In this document: positions 56,687 through 64,000 of the stretch, one piece after another | Numbering within the stretch: position 1 is the first letter of the stretch | Layout: each line of letters begins with the position of its first letter | NCBI GenBank assembly: GCA_015501075.1 | Contig: JADNYJ010000128.1 | Span: 1-64,000, forward strand | Reading direction: 5' to 3' | Origin: Gymnopilus junonius | Taxonomy: Eukaryota > Basidiomycota > Agaricomycetes > Agaricales > Galerinaceae | DNA length: 64,000 nt | Notes under the pieces: model-generated | What the model was told of the DNA's origin: nothing | Database searches by the model: none | Seen by the model: the letters and a program-made list of their open reading frames with translations, nothing else | Made by a program: the position numbers and the translations under genes

Positions 56687-57431
56687 ATGGCAGAGGATCT
56701 CGGTCTGCTTTTTGTCTTTGGTGAACCAGCACCAGACGCAACTGAGGACGAGTTTAATGGTATGTCCATCTTGCGTATCCAAGCTCTCTGGGTCCCTAAT
56801 TATTCTAGATTGGTACGACAACGAGCATGCCCCGCTGCGTCTCACGGTAGAGGGTTTTCACAACGCCCTCCGCTACAAGGCCACTGACAGCCAGACCCCA
56901 TCTTGGCTCACACTGTATGATCTTGCGTCTGCCTCGGTGGCCAAAAGCGAGCCCTACAAGGCACTTGCCGCAAAGGCGTCCGCCAGAGAGAAAGCTCTCG
57001 TCCCTCGCCTTGCCACTCTCGACCGCAGGATCTACGAACTCATCTCCACAAGGTCGAGACCCGACCTCCCAGCGACCGCCCTTCCCGGCAAATACATTCT
57101 AGTCGTCTGCATGCTAGTTTCTCCCGCCGTCGATGAAGATTTCAACAAATGGTACGAAGAGGAACACATCGACGCGATCGCCAAGACACTCAGCTGGCAG
57201 CGATGCAGGCGTTACAAGCTTGTCGACAGGGTCGAGTTGACTGGCAAGATCGACCCCGCCAAGAAGATACACAATTACCTTGCAGTGCACGAATTCGACA
57301 GCAATGACTACAACACAACGCCAGAATTTATTGCCGCTGTCAGCACACCCTGGAGCAAGAAGATTAGGGAGTCGGTGGATGATCGCTACTTGAGAAACTT
57401 TGGATTGTACAAGACTATCCAGAAAAGCTGA
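56687..57431 (+). CDS. EthD-type dimeric alpha-beta barrel protein
   Basis: The start is ATG 56687 (MAEDLGLLFVFGEPAPDATE). One intron (56760-56808, GTATGT...TCTAG) joins DEFN to DWYDNEH, and the product is 231 residues. Two tandem ferredoxin-like halves are visible: LLFVF...FNDWYDNEHAPLRLTVEGFH in the first, and ILVVCMLVSPAVDEDFNKWYEEEH with WQRCRRYKLV in the second. Both carry the (F)N(D/K)WY(D/E)(N/E)EH signature of EthD-like barrels. The family is named for a gene needed for ether degradation in Rhodococcus; fungal members are mostly uncharacterised and may bind small aromatic or polyketide ligands. It is not secreted, with no signal peptide. A broken paralogue lies 700 bp downstream. Confidence 0.8.
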
Positions 57432-58129
57432 TTCCATTAGTAGGTCCCGATTTTCCAGCTCAGTGTCGTCTGCTGAATGCGTAAGGTTTGCAGATGTAGA
57501 ATGCGATTGTACTATCCAGGAAATATATTCTCTTCGCTGGCATTCTCCTCAATCGTAATGGTGCGGCCATGCAATCTTTGCTCGATACACACTCCTTGAT
57601 ATAGATTTCGAGTCTGACAAAGAACGAGACTGTGCAATGCGTACTGCGTCCATCCTCTCCTTCTCACCCTTTGTCAGACTAATACGTATTACTAAATCAG
57701 GGAATATCTCGACTAGGAAGGCTAAACTTCCCTCAATTGACACTCAATTCTACAGTAATGGTCTTCCTCCGTGTTAAACTCCAACAGTTTGTTGTCAATC
57801 CCTTTTTTTCTCATGCACGCCTCAGATAACTTGACGCAAAAATACTCCAATTCGCATGGCCTGGTCTCGTGGCAATCTTTACACGAATCCCATGCGGACT
57901 TGACCTCAACAGATTGGCGGTTACATTAATCGGGAAATCGATTTTAGGCTCAGCGAAGCAAACCATGTGAAACCTTCGGGAACACGTTCACCATGATTAA
58001 ATTGATTTTCCGTACCTACGCACACCCGTCGATCCGCCCCAACCCCTATTAAGCCATCAGACCTTCCATGCCTTATAAAAACAGCTCCATTGCAGTCCCA
58101 CCATCTTCCTACTTATAACACTCCCAACA
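57432..58129. other. Intergenic region between EthD paralogues
   Basis: No coding signal. It holds the 3' flank of the first EthD gene and the likely promoter of the second; CTTATAAC at 58112-58119, close to the start, could be a TATA-like element. Confidence 0.5.
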
Positions 58130-58883
58130 ATGTCGACGACCAAGGTCTCCTTCTCGTCTTTGCTGAGCCCGGACCAGATGTATCTCTGGATGAGTTCACC
58201 GGTACGTCTGCACACCACATTCCAAATTCCGTTAGCATTAACATCTGATGAGGTAGATTGGTACGATAACGAGCACGCCCCCCTCCGCCTCACCGTCCCA
58301 GGGTTCCACAATGCCATCCGTTACAAAGCCACCGACGCCCAGGAACCAGCTTGGATGGCCATCTACGACCTTGCATCCCCCTCCATCGCTCAAACCCAAC
58401 CTTACAAAGCTCTCACAGCCACCGCCTCCGACCAGAAAAAGCGCTCATCCCCCGGCTCGCTTCTCTCGACCGCAGACTCTACCAATCCCTCTCCTTGAGA
58501 ACCAAACCCAATCTCCCATCCACCGACCCTCCCAGAAAATACCACTACCTCCTCGTCGTCTGCCTCCTCGTCCCCGCCGGAGCTGACGAAGAATTCAACA
58601 AGTGGTATGAGGAGGAACACGTAGGCGAGATCGCCAAGGTCCCAGGATGGCAGCGGTGTAGACGTTACGAGCTCGTTGACCAGGTCGAGGTGACGGGCAA
58701 GGTTGATCCTGCGAAGAAAATCCAGAACTACCTTGCGCTGCATGACTTTGATAACGATGACTATATGACGGATCCCCAGTTCATCGCAGCCTGTAGCACG
58801 CATTGGACCATAAGATGAGGGAGGTGGTGGAGGATATTTACATGAGACGATTTGTGCTTTACAAGCAATTTCAGAAGAGCTGA
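58130..58883 (+). pseudogene. Second EthD-type gene, frameshifted as read
   Basis: A tandem paralogue of the gene at 56687. The coding order is kept: GLLLVFAEPGPDVSLDEFT, an intron at the same place (GTACGT...GGTAG before ATTGGTACG), DWYDNEHAPLRLTVPGFHNA, EKALIPRLASLDRRLYQSLS, EEFNKWYEEEHVGEIAKVPG and a C-terminus ending FVLYKQFQKS (stop 58881-58883). Three single-base losses relative to the paralogue occur at about 58140, in the A-run 58436-58440 and near 58808. The protein would be intact without them, so they may be sequence errors rather than decay. Confidence 0.75.
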
Positions 58884-59116
58884 ATGCCTTTTAACGGAAT
58901 GAGTAAGTTTCTTGGCTTTTTTTCGATGGGCCTGTACTGACAACCACGTTACAGTTGCAATTTAACTTGTAAAGTAGTCGTAACCTTCAAAATTTGTCAA
59001 TGTACTTCTCGTCAACTCTCTAGTCTATACAATCCCTTCCGCCAGGAGTCGACACCGGCAAGACGAGTTATGGACCGACTCTGCTCATATCAAATACGTT
59101 CTCCATAACATGGCTA
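58884..59116. other. Convergent 3' region
   Basis: Short spacer between the second EthD gene and the ribokinase-like gene, which converge. No further feature seen. Confidence 0.5.
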
Positions 59117-60415
59117 TCAACTTCTTATCAACATCCTTTCCTCGACTTCTGCTCTTGACGGAATACTATCAATAGTCCCCCTTTTCTCAACACACATCCC
59201 CGCCGCCTATTTCCAAACAGGTCAGCCACCCGAGGGCTAATGACAACACAACGGGATGACTTACATGAACACAAGTCTTCAATATACGAGCTACCCCATC
59301 CTCCGTGATCTCCCTGCCCACATGTGCACGCGGCCCAAACTCCATCAAACCGGCTACAAATATCCCATGAAACAATCCCCAGCACCCGTCGTATCCCGAA
59401 CGCCATGCACCAATTTCGCTGCAGGCTGATACAGCGCCGACGGTGCATCCTGCGAGTTTCCAGGGCGATGGAAAGGGGTACAAACGCAAGGACACCCTCA
59501 GCGCCCAACGTGCACACGACATTCGTGCCTTCAAATGCTGGCTCGGCCGACAAGTGGAAGAGGAGTTCCTTGGTTGTCATTGACGAGAGGGGCTTGGCGC
59601 GTGAGCCAGCTGCTGCTTGGTACAGCTCCTGAGCTTCGGATTCGTTCACGATCAGCCAGTCGAGCTTGTTCCATGGAAAGTCGCGTATTTCGGATGGGGA
59701 GGGAAGGGCGAGGGGTTCATAATAACTGTGGCGTTCTTCGCGTTCTGCAGTGCGTACAGTGTCGATCGCAGTGGGATTTCGTTTTGGAGCAATAAATGTG
59801 TCGTCTCGGGAAACCATCCTTCTCCGTGCTTCGTAAACCTCTCCTCATGTAGTTCACTAAAGTTAGCACCTGGAAACAGAACTAGGCCGCCTTAATTAGC
59901 ATTGATCCTGGAGTATTTGAAGAAATACGGTCTGCTTACTGATACTATTTTCTCCCTTCTCATCCACTTGAATAATTGCACGACCAGTGGGTTCCTCAAC
60001 GACAATCAGACCGCCAACATCAATCCCGTACCCAGCCACCTTATCTCTAATCCACACCCCATCCCGTCCAATGCTTCCAAAAAACCGAGTCTGACCACCA
60101 GCTCGAGCAATGGCGACTGCCTGATTGGCACCCTTTCCTCCCACTCGGCTTTCATGCGCATGAGACGAGAGCGTCTCTCCTGGTCGGACGATATGCTGCA
60201 CTGATGGAAATTTTTTGGAATATGAGACCCGTGCTCAACTCATGGGTCTCAGGTTTGACCCCCCGAAAACGTATGAACGGACCATGAAAGTATTCATCGT
60301 GATCTGTAAAAAAAAAGACCATACATAAGTCAGAGAGATAATTCCATATTTAATGAACAACCAAAGACTCACTGATGGAACCTCTCACTGTGCAAGTGCA
60401 CTGGTTATCTGCCAT
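59117..60415 (-). CDS. Ribokinase-like PfkB sugar kinase
   Basis: Transfers phosphate from ATP to a sugar, probably ribose, in the cytosol. The start is the ATG at 60415 and introns lie at 60304-60372, 60201-60282, 59882-59939 and 59207-59264. They join MADNQCTCTVRGSINHDEYF and HVQHIVRPGETLSSHA, VGGKGANQAVAIARAGG (PfkB signature 1, substrate binding), VVEEPTGRAIIQVDEKGENS, LFPGANF, WLIVNESEAQELYQAA, VCTLGAEGV, RDTTGAGDCFMGY (signature 2, catalytic Asp) and AAGMCVEKRGTIDSIPSRAE near the C-terminus. Three single-base losses near 59703, 59475 and 59358-59360 shift the frame as given. Placement next to homopolymers suggests sequence error, but a recent pseudogene is possible. Confidence 0.85.
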
Positions 60416-61102
60416 ATCGAGGGAGCGTGAGGGGTTTGTAAGTAGGAAACAGAGGAAGCGTCCATGTGTAAACTGTTCAAGCTTATATGATCATGAGCAA
60501 GCATGATCGTTTCCAAAAATACCTCTATAGGGGTCACAGACCAAAAAACGAGAATCCTACGTACATATATCGTACATAGTGATACAGGATGTGCACATAA
60601 ATATGAGGCTCTGTCAGAGCTTATAGTCCGTTTTTCTAAAGCTATGGAAGGGGGCCGTTAGTCAAATAATAAATTATACACCGCATGTGAGAGATTGTCC
60701 CTCATGAAACGGAATGAAGCAGCAAAACGTATTACAGCATATAGATACTACCAATTGCTTTGATGCTTAAAACCGAAACCACTTGAAACGGAAAAAAAAA
60801 TGAAATGTTGCAACAACACGTAATGAAAACAGAGGAGAGGAGTTAGATTTGTGCCTAAGTAATAAATCAAATAATCTGCTTTTGGGGGGTGGTGATGGGG
60901 CGTTCAATGGATAGTCTGTTCGTGCGTGAAAAAAAAAAAAAAGTACGTTAACGTTAACAAGAGGAAAACAAAGAAAAATAGCAAGAATAAAACGTGGAGA
61001 TATAGCCCCGATTGCGAAAAAAGAGGTGACAAAAAAGTAGTAGTAGTAGTAAAAATAAACCACAACGAAGATAATTTTAGGCGAAAAAAAAAGTGGATTG
61101 GG
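60416..61102. other. Promoter side of the ribokinase gene and 3' flank of the CCCH gene
   Basis: AT-rich, no gene. A-rich and T-rich runs at 60930-61140 give spurious Lys- or Phe-rich frames on the two strands. Confidence 0.5.
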
Positions 61103-63910
61103 TTAGGCAAAAAAAAAGAAAAAGCAAAAAAAGCAAAAATAAAATTTGGAATATTCGATATCCCAACCGAAAAGCTTCCCAAGAAAGAAAGACGCCACAC
61201 GCTCATTTTCCATGTCGAACAAATCGTCGTCGTCGCGTGTAACCACTGGTCCGCTCAGAGGGCTCAGAGGGCCTCCTTGTTGTTGAGGGTACCGTCCACC
61301 GCTCACATTCCTCGACAAACCCGGGGGAACACTAGGAACCGTACTACGAGCCGCCGCAGAATACGATAACCTCGAAAACATGCCCTCCAAACCCCCTCCG
61401 CCCTCAATACCAGAAGTCGCCGCTGCATCTGGTTTTGTGAAGGGGGCCAATCGCCTAGGGCGCCTCGTTGATGGTGGTGATGCCGTTGTTTCCTGCAGCA
61501 ATTCCTGCGCCAGGTGACGAGCCAGGTATGAAAGAGCCGGACGTGGGAGACGATGCGATGTTCGTCAGAGGAGGGAGGGCGTGGATCCTGGAGTACCCAG
61601 CGGCTAGACCTTGCGGAAGACTTTGCCCTGGCGCGTGCTGTTGGAGCGCACGCGCACTTGGAGAAAGCAGGTGAGGCGCCAAAAGCGGGTCTTCGACCTG
61701 ACTGGTGAGATTGGAGGGTATAGGTCTCGCCGTCTGCGGGTTTTGGTTTTGGTGGAGAGTCTGAGTAAGATCAAAGGGAGACGGAGTAGTACGATAAGTC
61801 GTCTGTGTGTTTCCATGAGTATGCGTGTGGAAGCCCGAAGTTGAAGCTGATGAAGGTAATCCTAATCCTCCAAGAGGTTGAAGATAGTTGCTGGCGATGG
61901 AATTGTTGTTGGTCGTGCCTGTAGTCGCGCCTGGGAACAATGGATTGCTGGCTCCGCGTAATTGTCGACCGATACCGCCATGGCCGAGCTGTGCTTGTTG
62001 AGCCTGAGCCTGCTTGGCTTTGGCGTTCAGGTAGTGATGGTGCAAGCCCGGCAAGAAGGCAGCACTGGCATTGCTTGGGCTCATCATTCCCAGCGACGAA
62101 GGCGTTCCTGCACTGCCCATGCTCATGCTCAGGCCATCGTCTCCAGGGTGAAGAGAGTTGCTATATTGGTCGAAACGCGACGCATAGCTCGCAGACGGTG
62201 TGCCTCGATGGGTTGGAGGAGAAGAAGGCATAGCAGTCGAGGCATCGGCCCATATAGACTTGATGTCACCCAATAAACTAGGAGCCGGAACAGAGCGTGA
62301 ATAACGATGCCCTAAACCCGAAGTTCCGTTCCCAACGCCATTACCAGCACCAGCACCGGTCCCCAAGTCATTTGTAGCCTCCGTCGCCGCAGCATTAGCC
62401 AAAGCACTCGTCAAATGACTGATACCAGGTCTTTGACCAGAGTTGCTCCTCGACATCCTACGGCTCCTCTCTTCCGGCGTCAAAAGATCGTTCAACGAGC
62501 TCGGCAAAAGATCTCCAAATCCTCCTCCTCAACCGCGATCTCCGCTGCCACTGACGACTTCCTAGTTGTCCTCGTGCCAGTGAATTCATCATACTCGATG
62601 CTGATGTCGTATTCACCACGTGAGCCGAAACCGTTCATGCCAGCAGAGCGCTGCTGAGAGACGGAAGACGACAGTTGGGAATTGAGCAGTCCGCTGAAAG
62701 AATTTGCGCCCACGTTCGGAGAGCCGGCATCGGAGTCCCCCCAACCTCTCCGTCCGCCCATCATGGCCAAACCGCTGCCTAGACTAGCGGCAATTCCAGC
62801 GGTGTTGTAAGAGGAAGGATGGAAGATGTTCTGGTTCCCAGGAGCTGAGAAAGGGGAGGATGGAAGACCCGCGTTATTCGATGGAGAAGAACTCATGTTG
62901 ACCCCATTGATATGAGTTTGACCACGTGGGGAAGTACCTGGGGTGAAAGCACCACCGTTGACACGGGATGGTGAGATAGGTTGGCCAGGACGATAGTTAG
63001 GGGGAGAACCGATAGGACCAAAGTCGTTTGCAGCCGTATTTGCTGGCGGGCGGGGTGCAGACACAGGGACCACATTAGTGTTTGCGGTCGTTTGATATTG
63101 GGAGGGAGACGAAGTCTCCGCATTTGGGGAAGCACTTTTGGAAGCCTCATCCAAATCGGCGTGGCGAGGTAGATTTTTAGGTGTGGAGGGCTGATGGACA
63201 CCTTCCATTTCCTCTAGAGAGGCGAATGCCGCGAAATCGGTATCTTTCAGGGGCGGAGCTGGTGCGGAGGGTGATATAGTAGCCTTCAATGACAGGTTCA
63301 TGGGTGGACGGCCAGAAGGCGAAGTGCCTGACGACCCAGAATTGACGAGGCGTGTAGGAGCAGTAGCGCCTCCAGCCAAGAGAGGGAGCCTGCTGCTTAC
63401 GCCGTTCGAGCTCAAAGTGGGCTCTCTCTTGCCTCCGCGGCTCGATTTTGCTCCCTTATCCCCAGAAGCATTGGAAGCAGCGGCAGCGGCAGCCTGCGCA
63501 GCTTTCTTGTTCTTCCTATCCATCGCCATACTCTGCCCCGGAAGCACATGTGCGAGGGCACACTTGTGGCCAAACTTGCAGTTGCCCTTCACAAACCATG
63601 TACAGGTCTCTTCTGCCCAGGCTCGGGCGTTGAGTGAGAGAAAGGGCAGGATGCGCCAGCTGTGCAACCGCCAACCTTGAAGAATTTGCAAGGCACATGA
63701 GAAAGATCCTTCGCTATGGTGAAAAAGAGAGAAAAAAAGAAGGATAAGATTAGATCGAGCGAAAAAAGAGTTGCAAAGAAGAGGCGTACTTTTTGAGCAG
63801 CAGATTGCTTCTGCTTTGACCCCTGCCTCTGTCAGCTCGGTCAGAGTCTCTGTCCCGTTCTCTTTCCCTATCGCGATCCAAATCGTGGTGGGTGCGGTGT
63901 CTGTGGGCAT
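61103..63910 (-). CDS. CCCH zinc-finger protein, Cps3-like
   Basis: Probable RNA-binding regulator. The start is ATG 63910 (MPTDTAPTTIWIAIGKENGT) and one intron is at 63714-63789. Two C-x7-C-x5-C-x3-H fingers follow: CKFFKVGGCTAGASCPFSH (about 63690-63635) and CTWFVKGNCKFGHKCALAH (about 63605-63550). This pair resembles fission yeast Cps3. The remaining 800 or so residues are low-complexity Ser/Pro/Asn/Gly-rich with Gln-Ala and His runs, probably disordered. One-base losses at about 63610, 62513 and 61459 must be bridged to read from finger 1 to QKETCTWF, from DLE to LLPSSLNDLLTPEE, and from NEAP to RRLAPF. The last frame ends DDDDLFDMENERVASFFLG and stops at 61103; the exact stop is uncertain. 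Confidence 0.78.
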
Positions 63911-64000
63911 GAGGGTAGTAGACTGAGAGTAAAAGGATAAATAGGACTGAGGAAGAGGATATGTGGGCAGTCACAAGCAGGAACGCCGCCAAGAAAAGAC
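63911..64000 (-). promoter_or_regulatory. 5' leader of the CCCH gene
   Basis: Pyrimidine-rich on the coding strand (CTCTTCCTCAGTCC, TTTTACTCTC) close to the start, as is common for fungal 5' leaders. The window ends here. Confidence 0.4.

Noticed and set aside
60926..61369. Lys-rich plus-strand frame
   Set aside because: Produced by A-runs in the 3' flank of the CCCH gene and antisense to its coding end.

Overview
The window looks like one arm of an agaricomycete (mushroom-forming basidiomycete) chromosome. The evidence is many 48-80 nt GT-AG introns, a Fus3/Kss1-type MAP kinase gene with eight introns, a Cps3-like CCCH gene, and a mobile-element community typical of these fungi: Tad1-type LINEs, Ty1/copia elements, hAT and Plavaka transposons, and a cysteine-cluster protein of the KDZ-associated type. 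The species cannot be fixed from sequence alone.

Layout. (1) 1-691 and 19827-21110 are the two halves of one old locus: a CxC5/CxC6-like gene on the minus strand, with arrays of the palindrome TCCTATAGGA on both sides. (2) 692-19826 is a Russian-doll insertion. A 5'-truncated LINE entered the last codons of the CxC gene (15-bp target duplication). Copia-1 then entered its endonuclease region, and a second LINE copy later landed inside copia-1. Copia-2 entered the LINE further along (5-bp duplication TAACT) and was afterwards rearranged around a copia-1 fragment. That fragment carries a 1.57-kb element with a tRNA-like head and the LINE's own 3' tail. (3) 21103-27100 holds decayed, CpG-poor minus-strand gene fragments, an odd AT-rich island, and clusters of the motif TGACTTGTCAC. 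(4) 27104-34171 is a broken plus-strand gene region. One of its introns received a nearly intact 3.7-kb hAT transposon (28217-31934, perfect 8-bp duplication). (5) 34200-49450 is old repeat-derived DNA: hairpin clusters, a decayed Plavaka transposase with spaced subterminal repeats, a 462-bp hAT MITE, tRNA-like relics, a GTCCCA minisatellite and two members of dispersed fungal gene families. (6) 49451-52703 is a second, decayed hAT element, followed by a foldback repeat and an old copia-2 LTR. (7) 55000-64000 is ordinary gene space: MAP kinase, two EthD-type proteins, a ribokinase-like sugar kinase and a CCCH zinc-finger protein.

Two age classes of DNA are interleaved. Young elements (the LINEs, both copias, the SINE-like element and the hAT at 28217) keep their CpGs and have near-identical LTRs or clean target duplications. 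The surrounding host DNA and old elements have lost most CpGs to TpG/CpA. Separately, several well-conserved genes carry single-base losses, mostly beside short mononucleotide runs. Some apparent frameshifts may therefore be assembly errors rather than true pseudogenes. The most unusual items are the tRNA-headed, LINE-tailed element (14161-15728), the palindrome-bracketed CxC gene, a 28-bp solo hAT terminus with a related empty site, and a cluster of near-perfect hairpins at 36271-37237.
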